Assembly: GCA_016584495.1 (NCBI GenBank)
Contig: WAID01000013.1
Coordinates: 744,001 to 808,000 of the forward strand
Direction: 5' to 3'
Length of the DNA: 64,000 nucleotides
Source of the DNA: Celoporthe dispersa
Taxonomy: Eukaryota; Ascomycota; Sordariomycetes; Diaporthales; Cryphonectriaceae
This document shows positions 1 through 11,446 of this stretch, piece by piece. Made by a program: the position numbers and the translations under genes. How positions within the stretch are numbered: the stretch's first letter is position 1; every line of letters starts with the position of its first letter. Under the pieces are notes generated by a model. That model saw nothing but the letters and a program-made list of their open reading frames with translations, was not told where the DNA came from and made no database searches.

Positions 1-2
1 GC

Positions 3-3000
3 GCCAATGGCTGGCCGGGCGCGCCACAATCTTTTCCTCGGCGGAACAACACGTCCGTGTTCGCGTCCCCGTACGGAAGCATGCGCCCAAACACCCAGAA
101 TCCGGTGGCACAACGGCCCCTAGTCCAAATGCCAGCGAGACAATTTCCGGCGGAGCAGTTCCCGGCGAGACAACGTCCAATGGAGCAGAACCCGATGGCC
201 CAACCACCAAGAGAGCACGGTCCAATAAAGCACCCACTGTCCGACCAAGCCCCTCTCATCCAGGGCAAACGATTCAGGCCCGCTCTAGCTGCAGAGTTTG
301 CGGGGGTTGCCACACCAGAATTTGCCTACCCGGATGTCCTTGGGGGTGTTTTCTTCAACCCATACACGGGTGCTCCGCCTCAGCCTCCAGAGGATCCAGC
401 TGCAGCTGCAGCTGGCCTTCGTGAGTCTCGAGGCGATCGGGAGGTTGCCAACCCAGTCATAACTGACGTCTTTATGGGAGCTCAGGCATTGCCTATTCGG
501 GTGGCACAGCATTAGGACGCCCTCAAACCCATCACGCCGCTTTCAATGACCGAGAACAAGGAAGAGCCGTCCCATCTCTTCCAGTGCATACCGCCGGACG
601 ATGGTCAGACCCAGCACTCGGAGCTGTGACCCAGCCACGACAGACCTCGCCGAGGCCATCAGGACGTGCCCGTACCTCCGAACTTCCTGGCAACCTCCCC
701 ACGGCAGGTGGGATACCTCTCATCAGCCCGGCACAAGCGATCCCCGACAGGTTCAAGGCCGCATTTCCATATAATGTTTTTAATTCTGTACAATCCAAAT
801 GCTTTCATGCGATATATGAAACGGACGACAACGTGGTCGTCTCCGCGCCAACGGGCAGTGGCAAGACGGTCCTCCTCGAGCTGGCCATTTGCAAGCTTGC
901 CAGCCAGAGGGGCAATGAAAATGCAAAAATCGTGTATCTTTCGCCTACCAAGGCTTTGTGCAAGGAGAAGGCGGTGCAGTGGCAGCAAAGGTTTGGACTG
1001 TTGTCGATGCTAGTGTCAGAACTGACTGGAGACACATCGCGATCAGACATGAGAAGAGTGCGCGAGGCGAGGATCATCGTCACCACGCCAGAAAAATGGG
1101 ATTCGATTACTCGCAGCTGGGCAGACCATCGAAGACTCCTCGACCTTGTCAAGCTTTTTTCTCATCGACGAGGTCCACATTCTCGGGGAATCACGGGGCG
1201 CAACCCTCGAAGCTATTGTATCTCGCATGAAGACGTACGGCGCTAAGGTTAGGTTCATCGCACTCAGCGCAACAATACCAAATTCTGAAGATATCGCAAC
1301 ATGGCTGGGCAGAAACCACGCCCACCCTTCCGTGCCGTCCCACCGTGAAGTATTTGGAGAGGAATTCCGTCCGGTGAAGTTAGAAAAGAAGGTCCATGGG
1401 CTCAACACAAAACTCACCGACTACGCCTTCGACCGCTTCCTCAATACCCAGCTTTGGAAGTACATCGAGATGTACTCCAAGAGAAAGCCGATGTTGGTGT
1501 TCTGCATGACGCGCAAGAGCTGTCACGATGCTGCAGAGGAACTAGCAAAGAAGTGGAGCCAGCGAGAGCCAACTGCGCGGCCTTGGCCAGAGCCAAAGAA
1601 GAGGGTACCCGTCACTGATGCAAGCCTGCAGGAGATGGTTCGGTACGGGGTTGCGTTTCACCATGCCGGATTAGACCCAGGTGACAAGAAGGCGGTCCAC
1701 GAGGCGTTCAAGCAAGGAAACATCAGCGTCATCTGCTGTACCTCCACCCTGGCGGTCGGTGTCAACCTCCCGTGCCACACAGTCTTGCTGAAGGGGACTG
1801 CATGCTACCAAGAGGGCCAGCTCCAAGAGTACAGTGACCTCGAAGTCATGCAGATGTTGGGGCGAGCTGGTCGGCCTCAGTTCGAATCCAGCGCGCTGGC
1901 CATCATCCTCACTAGGTCTCACAACAAGAGCCGGTACCAAGAACTTGGCTCCGGTCGGCAGGTTGTCGAAAGCACCTTCCACAGGAATATGGTTGAGCAT
2001 TTGAACTCGGAGATCAGCCTTGAGACGTTCAGAGACACCAAGGGAGCCAAAGACTGGCTCAAGGGAACCTTCCTCAGCGTCAGGCTTGCCCAGAACCACA
2101 GTCACTACAGGGACTTGACCGCAGGCTCCCATGCGAGGACAGCCGACGATCAGCTCCAGCACATCTGCGAGTCGGCGATCTCAAGCCTGTGGGAGGCTCA
2201 ATTGATCACCGGCAGCTCTATATATTTCCGCCCTACCGAGTACGGCCGGGTCATGTCCAAGTATATGATCAAATTCAGCACCATGAAGCAGATCTTGCAA
2301 ATTCCTCGCGGTGCGAGCACACAGGCTCTGGTAAGCTTACTCCCCCAAAGCTATAGACCCTCACTGAATTTCTTTTTCATAGCTCAACACATTATGTGAG
2401 GCCGATGAGTTCCATGAGTTCCGCTGGCAATCCGATGAAAAGAAAATCTTTCGGAAAATCAACAGCGATCCGTTCATCAGGTACCCGGTGGGCAACAATG
2501 TGAGCACCGCTGCTCATAAGGTATCTTTGCTCCTGCAGATGGAGGTAGGGCATGTGGAACCAGAAAACTTCGGCCAGCGTCTTCGCGGCGAAAGCAACCG
2601 AGTTCTGGAAGTGATGCACAGGCTGGTGCGGGCAGTGATAGAGTGCAAGCAAGCCGACTCTGACGGCAAGGCTTGTTGGGCGGCCCTCGAGCTGGCCAGG
2701 TCGATGACAGCAAAAGCCTGGGAAGGCCATACGCTACAGCTCTTGCAAGTTCCACAGCTTGGACCAGCCCTAATGCGCAAGCTGGTATCGAACAACATCA
2801 GGACCGTCGCGAGCCTGGCAAATACAGACATCAGCACCATTGAGAGAATTGCTAGTCGAAACCCGCCCTTTGGGAAAAAGATGGCAGATTTCCTGAGCCT
2901 GTTCCCAAGGCTAGCGATGAAAGCCAAGATCAATGACAGCAGCATTGACGCCAGGGGAAGGCCAGTGGTCCGCGTTGATGTTGTCCTCTCATTCACGAAC

Positions 3001-4157
3001 ACCAGAGGACACTGGCAAGGGAAAATTCCACTTGTCACATTTTTGGCCGTGACCTCGGAGGGCGTCTCAGCACACTTTTGGCGCGACTCGCTGCGGTCGT
3101 TCAAGACGGAGAATGGGAATAGCTGCCGAGTCCGTTTCACCTGGTCACCAACCACTCTTCCGGAGACGCTTTCATGCAAGTTTGCGTGCGAAGAGATTGT
3201 TGGAACAGTCGTATCCGCTGAGGTCAATCACGGTATACTCGCTTCCAAATTTCCGTTACACCTCAAAGACCCCGCGTATACGGCGGCTGCAACTCAAAGT
3301 CCAAGGGCACAAGCTGCAACATCCGATCAGCTGAGCATCGACGATGAGATCGACGATTCTGAGCTGCTGAGCTGCGTCGAGGCCTCAACGTACGGCAGCG
3401 AAATCGGGTGGAACGACAGTGACCTTGACCCAGACGATGAACTCTTTACGATGATTGACAGTGATGGCAATCTTCTGAAGCAGCCATCAGGATCTCTAGC
3501 GAGTGATGAAGTTAATCGGTCTGGGCAAACAGGACTAGTATCACCAAGCGAGAAGGCTGTGCAATCTCCCAACGTACGATATAAGTGCTCCAAGACGAGC
3601 GAGGTGGGCTTCGGACTCGGGCATCGACTTCCCTCCTCCAGGCGTACCAAGACTTCAGGCCAGCCAACTAGTTCACAGTTGAGAAACCGACCAGATGCGA
3701 GTGACTACACAATCGATGAGGAGGGCATAATCGACCTCACGGGGCAAGATGAGTGGCCTGAGGGCCGCGGGCAGGGAGAGGTCAGTCGCTCTTACGAGCG
3801 TTATACACCGAGTTCTGGCAACAAGAGGCAGCAAGCGAGCGTGAAAGACATGCGCGACGACACAATGTCTGATGGCCTCTCCGACGATGGCTTCATGGAC
3901 GTGTGTCTTGACCAAAGTATGAGTGTTGATGGTTCCAGGGCTTCTTTTAGCACGAAAACCAACAAGAAAGAGGCTGGCTCGCTCCAGGGAACGCCGCAGC
4001 AAATGGAGAGCCGGGGGCCGAGCAGCTTGTCGAGCAGCTGGAAGGAAAGAGGGGAGCCCCGGAGGTGCAACAGGACCCAGCTGGCGACCCAGACTGGTTG
4101 AACGAGTTCGACCCAGCCTTCATTGACGAATTCCGAGGCGCTGTCGACTTCGTGTAG
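3..4157 (+). CDS. HFM1: MER3/HFM1 meiotic DNA helicase (5' partial, one frameshift)
   Basis: Ski2-like superfamily 2 helicase that promotes meiotic crossovers in the nucleus. The reading frame is open to the left window edge, so the start lies outside. Exons I infer: 3-420, 486-2330, 2383-3900 and 3951-4157. Introns: 421-485 (GTGAGT...CAG, branch CTGAC), 2331-2382 (GTAAGC...TAG) and 3901-3950 (weak GTGTGT donor, TTTTAG acceptor). Visible motifs: Walker A APTGSGKT near 850, DEVH near 1170, SAT near 1265, GVNLP near 1760, QMLGRAGRPQ near 1855, then a Sec63-type region in exon 3. The last exon ends with an acidic DPDWLNEFDP-type tail typical of fungal MER3. One break: T6 at 1155-1160 carries one base too many between LVKLF and FLIDEVH; the protein is otherwise continuous. 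The first ~150 residues are Pro/Gln-rich and poorly conserved. Confidence 0.88.
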
Positions 4158-4770
4158 TTGTACGGGGTTTCCCATGATGTGTGTCTAACCTGATGAGACC
4201 CACGAGAAAGGCGCTCGGGGGATGGCCTCCGGATTTTTTTCCCTTTTCCTTGCTCATTCAGGCACCTTTCTTTGGAGGTCCCGGTTCCCGCCTGGCTGAT
4301 GTCATTCCTACTCAGGGTTGGTGGAATTATGCTTGCTGCACGAGTGGCCACGGACGTGAAATTTTGACTCGATTTTGCAACTCTCGACAGGAATCATCTA
4401 AGCTACCTTCAGTACATAACCGAGAATGCAGATGTCCTTCATCTAATGTCCGGACTCCCAAAACGTGGTCTTGGGTCAGGTGTTGTGAAAGGAAGGTGGT
4501 GGACCGCCTGGTAGAAACATTTGGGGGGGGGAGGGTGTCCTAATTTTAACGATGCGACATGGGACTCGTAAGGGCCTCGTAAGCGAGACACCCAGCCGTT
4601 AGGGGCACTTGCTCCTCTCCCTTGCAACGACCGCGTGCACATGGGGCCGCTAAATCTTTTGAGAGGCACTACATCACTGCGATATGGCGGCGCACGCTGA
4701 TAATCCTGCAGTCTGACCTTTCTTCTCCTCTAGACCCTCTCGTCCACCCGCCAAAAAGTGTGCGCCCCAG
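4158..4770. other. Intergenic, MER3 to GT71
   Basis: About 610 bases between two same-strand genes. It holds a G8 run near 4521-4530. Short open frames here have no recognisable domain or codon bias. No RNA gene seen. Confidence 0.6.
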
Positions 4771-6788
4771 ATGCCCATAACGGACCATCTCAAACTGGGC
4801 GGCGCTAGATGGATGGCGGGGCCGGCCTTCCTCCGCTCCCGAGCCGGGGCGCGCTGGATCGCCTCGCTTGTGGGCGCCACGACCGTCCTCTCTGTGCTCT
4901 GGATCCACCAGCACGATGCATACCCGAGCCTCACCGCAGGCCCAGGGACGCTGCAGAACCTGCTGCCCCTGGGTGGTCAGCAGCAGCCCGCCGACGTGGT
5001 AGCCGCCGCGCCCGACACGGCGCCAAGCAAGTGGGCTGCAGCAGCTGGCGGCTTGGCGGCGACCTCGCTACCGCCGCCGTGGATCGACACCCCACAGCCG
5101 TTCGACACATCTCAGATCGGCGACGGGCTGGTGTCTGCGGCGCTGGACAGGCCGATCGCCCTGGGTCCGGGCCTCGCCGAGGCAATGGAGCGGTTCCTGG
5201 ACAGGCCCGTGCTGAGCCACGAGCAGGCCGCGGGACAGAACGAGGCCGCGTGCCCCCGGAAGCAGCTGGACCGGCAGGTGAACGCAGACCAGCTGGGCGG
5301 GGAGCAGAAGAAGTGGGTCGCCCTGGAGGAGGCGCAGATCGTCAGCATGAGGCGGGCCGCGCTCAAGTTTCTCGAGGAGAGGGCCCGCGAGGAAACGGAG
5401 GAGGCGCTGATCGGGCCCGGGTTCGGGCCGGACGGCGAGGCGGTCGAGAGGGGCAGCCGGGGCGTGGTCATCGCGGCCGGGAACCGCCGTACCGTGGAGA
5501 GGGCTGTCGTCTGCGTCAGGGAGATCCAGCGGCTGGGGTGGAAGGGCGGCGTGGAGGTGTGGCATTTTGAGGGCGAGCTGGAGGCGGAGAAGGACCGGGC
5601 CGCGCTGAGGGCGCTGGGCGTCGAGATCCACATGGTGAGTTACCCACCGGGCGGGCAGGACGGTGGCAGCAGGGCGCGGCGGGGGCGGGAGGCCGTATCC
5701 AGTTCTGACGTGGTGAACGAGCTAGGTCTCGACGAAGAAGGCGCCCGGGAAGTGGAAGAACTTCGAGCTCAAGGCTGAGGCCGTGCTCCGCTCCTCGTTC
5801 GACGAGGTGCTCTACCTCGACTCGGACAACTTCCCGCTGTCGGACGTCAGCGCGCTCTTCGAGTCGTCGCTGTTCCGGGACCCCAGGGGCGGCCAGGCGG
5901 TGTTCTGGCCGGACCTGAACCGCGACCACCCGGACAACGCGATCCACCGGGTGCTGGGTGTCCCGTGTCACGACGCGTGGGAGCTGGACAGCGGGCAGAT
6001 GCTCATCGCCAAGAGCGGCAACGACGGGCTGAACCTCGCGGCCCTCTACCTGGCCTCCTACATGCAGACGGAAGGGGACTACTGGTTCAGCGGGGGGACA
6101 AGGACACCTTGTGAGCAGAGAGACATCAATCACCACAGAGAAGATCCCTTGCCCTGAGACTGACACACCGTTGACTGCCAGCCGGTATGCCCACCTGGCC
6201 CTGGGCATCCCCTACGTCCCCGCCCCGCGCTGGCTCGCCGTGCTCGGGAACCGATTCAAGCGGGGCGGCACCACCGACATGTTCTGCGGCGCCGCCATGC
6301 TGCAGTACGGGCTCGTCCCGCCGCGGCCCGAGTTCACCGAGGCGTCAGGCCCGACCCACCCAGAGCCGCTGTTCGTCCACGCTAACCTCCTCAAGCACCA
6401 GAGCGGCGTGCGGCAGGGAGACGTCTTCACCATCATGCGGCGGCTGTCTCTTGCGCAGGATGACGTGCGGCTGCAGCCCGAGCCCAGCGGCGGCCACGAG
6501 CGCGAGGAGAAGGAGGAAGGGAAGCACGGTGGTGGTGATGGTGATGATGATGACGACGACGACCATGATGACGACGACGAGGGTGAGAAGGGATCAGCGA
6601 GGCCACTGGATGCCGTCGCGGGCGGTGCGAAGGATATCCCTGGGAGGGGGCTGTGTAGTGATATCTGGGCGTTTGGGGAGGCTGCTGATGTCGAGGAGAT
6701 GGACGCCAAGGTGGTGTTTGGGGGTGCGATGGGATCGTTTGAGGAGATGTATTTTGGGGCTGGCGTCCGGCCAGGGGCGTGGAGATGA
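4771..6788 (+). CDS. GT71 (MNN2/MNN5-like) alpha-mannosyltransferase, one frameshift
   Basis: Predicted type II Golgi membrane protein adding mannose to N-glycan or mannan branches (GT71). Exons: 4771-5634, 5726-6110, 6182-6788; introns 5635-5725 (GTGAGT...CTAG, branch CTGAC) and 6111-6181 (GTGAGC...CCAG). A short cytosolic N-terminus and a hydrophobic anchor (about residues 29-45) precede a stem. The catalytic region has SSFDEVLYLDSDNFP (DXD-type DSD), AVFWPD, DSGQMLI and KDTFRYAHLALGIPY, standard for the family. Exon lengths sum to one base short of frame: the G6 run 6092-6097 must gain one base (or lose two) to read from YWFSGG into DKDTF. Near the C-terminus a GAT/GAC repeat (6534-6581) encodes an Asp-rich insertion. 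MNN2 versus MNN5 activity cannot be told apart here. Confidence 0.85.
6534..6581 (+). repeat. GAT/GAC trinucleotide repeat in coding sequence
   Basis: Imperfect GAT/GAC array encoding mostly aspartate with interspersed Gly/His, near the C-terminus of the GT71 enzyme. Likely length-variable. Confidence 0.8.
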
Positions 6789-7648
6789 GATAGCAGGAGT
6801 GAGAAAGCACAGATATATATATATATTCTAATCCAGGGCTCGCCGCACCCTCTTCACACGCGTCCCGGACCTCGTCATCAGAGCAATCTAGGTATTCGCC
6901 GAACCCCCTTCTCCTCGCCACATGTACTCATGCTACTGCCTTGTCTGCCTTTAGCATCCAGAAAGAAGAAGAAAGAAAAGAAAGAAGAAAACATCAAGTT
7001 ACATCCAGCTTACCATGTCTTTGGGCCTCTGGCCTTGTGTTATAAATCAACATTCTCAGTAATGGTTTTCTTTTTCACCCACAGCGTCTGATCTCTCCCT
7101 GTGCTCACGTCTGTCTCTTTAATCCTAGGGCCAACAGTTGGGATTCCACAGGTCATCTCCGCATGGAAGGACATAAGAAGAAGGAATCTCAGGATATACT
7201 ATAGCACCAGAGAAGGGGGGGGGTTGGCTCCGCAGCAGGGAGAACAAAAAAAGCCTGAAAGTCATCCTTCTCGAGCACTAGGTTGGGTGCCTGTCCCTGG
7301 TAGCTGCTGCTGCGCCGTCTTGGCACTGCACACATCGCCGCCAAGGGCCTATAAGCGGGCTGTTGGCTTGGGGGGGGGGGGGAAGCATCTTTTATACTTT
7401 TGTGCTCTCAGCCGCAGAGACTAGGTTTCTCTCTTTCTCTCTTGTACGTGTCTCGATAAGGGCCAGGCAGCAGGTGGTCCCAAGTTCACAACAATTCAGT
7501 AGTATAAAGTTCAAATGTGACTGGTCTCTGCTGCACCACCCCGTTGTTTTTTTTCTTCTCTGCTCTTCTTCTCTGCTCTTCCCCGCGTATCAACTACATC
7601 CATAACACCTTGGGCCCTGCCTATACAGAAGCAAGCGCATCTCCAGAG
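6789..7648. other. Intergenic / promoter of the MBOAT gene
   Basis: Holds an AT dinucleotide tract near 6814-6828, an A/G-rich stretch near 6960-6990, a G13-like run near 7369-7382 and CT-rich sequence before the next gene. A 107-codon open frame at 7101-7424 has no domain and is not called. Confidence 0.6.
7503..7508 (+). promoter_or_regulatory. TATA box candidate of MBOAT gene
   Basis: TATAAA about 140 bases upstream of the chosen ATG at 7649, followed by a CT-rich leader. Position and context fit a fungal core promoter; no transcript data. Confidence 0.45.
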
Positions 7649-8860
7649 ATGCACAGGGAAGACGGGTACATCTGCATGCTCCTGGGCGCGCTGGCCCTCC
7701 CTGCCGTCTCGGTGTACACCCTCTCCACCGCCCGCGCCCAGGCCAGAGGCCCATCCCCCTCCTCCTTCCTCCTCCACCTCGCCACGAGCGCCGTCCTCTA
7801 CCTCACCGCCCTCGCCGCGCTCTCCTGCGCCGCCGCAGAACAGGTCAGGCTCAAGGCCAAGTTCAGGAAGAACAACGGCCGCCTGCGGCCCTTCCAGCTC
7901 TTCCCCAGCCAGATCGCGACCCTGGTGGCGCGTGTAACGGGTGTCGTCGCAGGCACGTACGTCCTCGCCCTGCCGCTCGTCTTCCCCGTCCGAGACCCCG
8001 TCGCCAACACCGCATTCCGGATCCCGACCTTCTTCTACAGCCTCAAGCTCCTCGACCTCGCGCTCACCCGGGCGGGCAGGGCCCCGCAGCTGGTGGCGCG
8101 GGCTGCCGCAGCGGGGCCTGACGGTGGTGGCAGTAAGGATTGTGATACCGCCGCCGCCGCCGGCGACGATCTCCAGGCCCACCACGCAGCATACGTCTGG
8201 CGGCTCCTCACCGAGACGAGGTACGCGTCCTTCGACATCGCAGTCGACGAGTCCCGGCGCCAGGCCCTTCCCCCGACCGGCGCGGCATGGACGTTTGCGC
8301 CCCCGGTGCTGCTCCCCCTCGCCTGTTACCTCGTCCCCGCCGCGGAGGTCCAGGTCCTGGGCGGCCTCCTCGCGATCCAGCTCGGCCTCGAGGGGCTGCA
8401 CGCCCTGCTGCACCCTCGCTGTCGCAGCCGGCTCTTCCGGCAGCCGTTCGCGTCGCGGGGCCCGCTGGAGTTCTGGTCGTGCCGCTGGCACCAGGGGGCC
8501 CAGCCCTTCCTGTACCGTCTCGGGTATGCCCCCGCCAGGGCCGTCTTCGCGCGGGCTCTTGGTGAGGAGGCCGGTAGGGCTGCTGGCGTGCTCGGGGCGT
8601 TCGGCCTGAGCGGCGTGTGGCATGCGTGGTGCGGGGTGAGCCTGGTCAGGGAGGAACACGTGTGGGGCGTCACTGCGGGCTTGTGGGGGTTGTTTGTGCT
8701 GCAGGGCGTCGGGTGTCTGGTCGAGAAGCAGCTGCTGAGGGACCGGAGGTGGAGGACGGGCTGGGCACGGAGGGTGCTGACCCTGGTGTTTTGGGCGTGT
8801 TCTGTGGAGTCAGCAGGTATGTGGTTGAGATATGCACTGCCGCGGTCCAGGTCGTATTAG
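7649..8860 (+). CDS. MBOAT wax-synthase-like O-acyltransferase
   Basis: Single-exon, 403-residue multi-spanning membrane protein of the wax synthase-domain MBOAT group, which transfers an acyl or acetyl group to a hydroxyl in the ER or in secondary-metabolite pathways. Diagnostic signals: EFWSCRWHQ (nt about 8468-8494), and FGLSGVWHAW (about 8601-8630), whose His is the expected catalytic residue; hydrophobic segments run through the whole chain. The open frame extends upstream of 7649 but only with GTG and low-quality sequence, so the ATG at 7649 (MHREDGYICML) is chosen; a TATAAA lies about 140 bases upstream. Substrate is unknown: fungal relatives include alcohol acyltransferases and mycotoxin O-acetyltransferases. 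No biosynthetic core gene lies beside it. Confidence 0.8.
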   Translation: MHREDGYICMLLGALALPAVSVYTLSTARAQARGPSPSSFLLHLATSAVLYLTALAALSCAAAEQVRLKAKFRKNNGRLRPFQLFPSQIATLVARVTGVVAGTYVLALPLVFPVRDPVANTAFRIPTFFYSLKLLDLALTRAGRAPQLVARAAAAGPDGGGSKDCDTAAAAGDDLQAHHAAYVWRLLTETRYASFDIAVDESRRQALPPTGAAWTFAPPVLLPLACYLVPAAEVQVLGGLLAIQLGLEGLHALLHPRCRSRLFRQPFASRGPLEFWSCRWHQGAQPFLYRLGYAPARAVFARALGEEAGRAAGVLGAFGLSGVWHAWCGVSLVREEHVWGVTAGLWGLFVLQGVGCLVEKQLLRDRRWRTGWARRVLTLVFWACSVESAGMWLRYALPRSRSY

Positions 8861-9009
8861 CTTGCTATCAGGTCGGGATACAGGCCGCCAGGTAAAACAC
8901 TTTCTTGCGCTGCGTTAGGAGATTTGGCTGTTCTGTGTGTCGGTATCGAGGGTAGACGATAGACCCGCCCTCCGGGGAGGAGGCATCCACGCCACGCCGC
9001 GCCCGCCGC

Positions 9010-10215
9010 CTAGCCAAACCTCGCCCTGGCCAGCTCCTTGAGGCTCTTCAGCTTCTCCTCCTCCCTCTCCCTCCACTCCCGCAGCCTCTGCTCGCGCTCC
9101 TCCCTCCGCTCCCTGGCCTCCGCCTCCCTCCTGAGCTCCCTGTCCGTCTTCTTCCTCTGCTGCGCCGCGGCCGCCCTCTTGAAGTCCTCGATGCCGTCCC
9201 CGCCGCCCATCAGGTCCCGGTCCCCGACCTCCTCCATCTCGCCCGCCGCCCTGCCCTCCCGGAACCCCCTCATCTTCTCGTTGACCAGGGCCTTCTTCTC
9301 CAGCTGCCGCTCGCGTGTCCCGGCCTCGGCGCGCGGGAGAATCTCGTCCAGCCGCTCCTTCTGCTCGGCGCGGTCGGCCTTGCGCGCGAGGCGCAGGTCG
9401 GAGAGGCGGGACTGCTGCTCCTCGAGGGCGGCCTCGCGCTGCAGGTCCAGGTCGGGCACGGTGGGGAGCCCTGGCCCGTGCCGGCGACGGTCGGCCCGCC
9501 CTGACGAAGATGGCGCGTCTGCCGGCGGCGGCGGCGGGCCATAGTCGTCCTCGTCATCTTGATCCCGGCCGTCCCCCTCGCCATCCCGAAGCGGCGCCTG
9601 CGGCTGCTGTTGTTCTTGTAGCCCCGCGCTGTCCCGGTGGCTATCGGGCTCCTCGTCCCCCTGCTCCCACGGGGCAGGCTCCTTCGTGATGCGCTCAAAC
9701 ATCTCCGGGTCGTACCACCCCTCGGCCAGCTCCGCGCGGTTCCACCTGTTCACGAAGCTCTTCCACCGCCCCTTCTGCTCGTGCACGTCTAGCGCGTCGA
9801 GATCTAGGTCCTTCTGTATGTCGAGGTAGTACGCAAACAGCGGCCGCAGGACCTCGGAGTCGTGCTTGTATGACAGCTGCCGCGCCGCAAAGGGCAGCTC
9901 GGCCGGGACGGTCACCGCCGCCGCCGCCGCCGCAGAGGAGGTATGGTGGTGATGTCGCCTGCGTCGTTTGTGTCCGCGACGGTCACCGGGTTCCTCGTCT
10001 CCCTCTTCTCTTCTGCCCCGCTCTGCATCTCGAGAACGAGAGCGGTATCGGCGTCGATGTCGGCTGTGGTCGTGGTCGTGGTCGTCGTCATCGTCGTCGT
10101 TTCCCGCCGGAGATCTCGACCTCGTGTCGTCAAAGAAGTCCGACGCGACAGGCCTCCGCCTGGGACCCATGCGCTTGTCCGCCCGCCCATGCTCTTCCTC
10201 ATCGGAACGGCGCAT
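9010..10215 (-). CDS. HEL117-like Arg/Asp-rich nuclear protein
   Basis: Intronless, 401 residues. Residues 1-95 are rich in Arg/Ser/Asp/His with D6 and H4 runs, resembling RS-type domains of RNA-processing proteins. A conserved block follows at about 105-175 with LPFAARQL, LFAYYLDIQKDLDLD and KGRWKSFVNRWNRAELAEG, which is the signature of fungal proteins usually annotated RNA helicase HEL117 although no helicase motif is present. The C-terminal 130 residues are highly charged and probably coiled coil (repeated EARERREEREQRLREWRERE-type sequence). It stands convergent with the MBOAT gene, 149 bases apart. Role in RNA processing or cell-cycle control is inference from the family only. Confidence 0.72.
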   Translation of the reverse strand: MRRSDEEEHGRADKRMGPRRRPVASDFFDDTRSRSPAGNDDDDDDHDHDHSRHRRRYRSRSRDAERGRREEGDEEPGDRRGHKRRRRHHHHTSSAAAAAAVTVPAELPFAARQLSYKHDSEVLRPLFAYYLDIQKDLDLDALDVHEQKGRWKSFVNRWNRAELAEGWYDPEMFERITKEPAPWEQGDEEPDSHRDSAGLQEQQQPQAPLRDGEGDGRDQDDEDDYGPPPPPADAPSSSGRADRRRHGPGLPTVPDLDLQREAALEEQQSRLSDLRLARKADRAEQKERLDEILPRAEAGTRERQLEKKALVNEKMRGFREGRAAGEMEEVGDRDLMGGGDGIEDFKRAAAAQQRKKTDRELRREAEARERREEREQRLREWREREEEKLKSLKELARARFG

Positions 10216-11446
10216 CGTGGACAGGATGCCGCCCGCCCCTGGCTGCCCGGTGCTGTCCTCGCCAGAGAGCTACGTCACAGCTTCCTCGGGTGCAGATGTC
10301 ACCTTCGCCTGCGGCGCCCGCTTCGACCAGGTCCCGAGCCTAGGAGGTTCGAGGGTAAAAGAAAACAAGCGGGGTCCTCTAGCTGGACAATAGTGTAGAC
10401 GTGTTTCCCCTTCCTGGCGGTGGTGGCGGGAGGAGGGTTGGTCGCAAAACATCGGTTGTTTGACGAATGTTTGGGAAGGACGGCTATCTCCCAGAACCCA
10501 GCCAGGGCTGCCTGCCTTGCCTGCCTGTCCCCTATGAGAGCGGCAGGGGCAGTTCGTACCCAGTAGGAGCCTAGAAGGGTCACCCGCTAAGTCTTGGCTG
10601 CAGTGGGGGGATCGGCCAGGGGCGCATAGCGCTACAAGGGTGCCCACTGTGGCGCTGTCTGCTGCTGGGCGATTGATCTTTTTCCCCCTGCGTGTTCCAC
10701 TGTAGATCTCCCGCAGAGGCAGATCGGTCCTTTCTCTGGTTCCCTTTTTTTCTTCTTTTTCTTTTTTTGGTTTCTAGGAAAAGAAAAGAAGAAGAAAAAA
10801 GGACAACTTTGATTAGGGAAGAACAAAAAAAAAAAAAAAAGCAGCAGGTCTTCACAAGTCAGATGGATAGCTTATGACTTTTGAAGACGGAATGAAGGTC
10901 ATGATGAACACACCAAGTTAAAAGTGAATGCATTTTTGCCTCCCCCATGAGTTGAATTTTCTCTTTTGCCATCCCCTACGGCACTCTTTCTTCATCCATA
11001 TATAAACAAACACCTCGTTATGCTTTTGACCAGGGTAATGTCTATGTACATAAGGAGGGATGATAAGATGGTGACCTGCCCGAACAGGTCAACGACGCCT
11101 CATCCATCCATCCACCCATCCATCCATTCCCGTAGAAGGGGGAAGAAAGAAAAAAAGAAAAAAATCAAACAAAACTCTTGCCCTCCCCGGATTTGTGTCG
11201 TAGTTCTTTTTGTTCTGCTTGCAAGCAGATCTCCGCCCAGGGGTATCATCAACTTTCGTGTACAATCTGTTAGAAAAAGAAACCCACCACCCAATAAAAA
11301 AAACACCAAAAAAAACCATGTCTCAGAGAGATGTCCCTCACTCACTCTCCAAAGGGGAGAGGATCATGAGAATCCTAGGCCCAAAGGTCATGTCTGGGAA
11401 CACTGAAAGACCTGGAGAAACGATGCGGTTCGTCCATCCTCTCCTC
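10216..11446. other. Intergenic between two minus-strand genes
   Basis: Contains CT-rich and GA-rich tracts near 10745-10800, an A17 run near 10826-10841, a CATC tandem at 11100-11128 and A-rich sequence at 11145-11165 and 11285-11315. The right part is probably the 3' UTR of the copper-fist gene. No coding sequence or RNA gene supported. Confidence 0.6.
11100..11128. repeat. CATC tandem repeat
   Basis: Near-perfect tetranucleotide tandem of about seven units, in noncoding sequence. Confidence 0.8.

Noticed and set aside
7101..7424. 107-codon open frame between the GT71 and MBOAT genes
   Set aside because: Crosses poly-G runs, no conservation signal, lies in promoter sequence.
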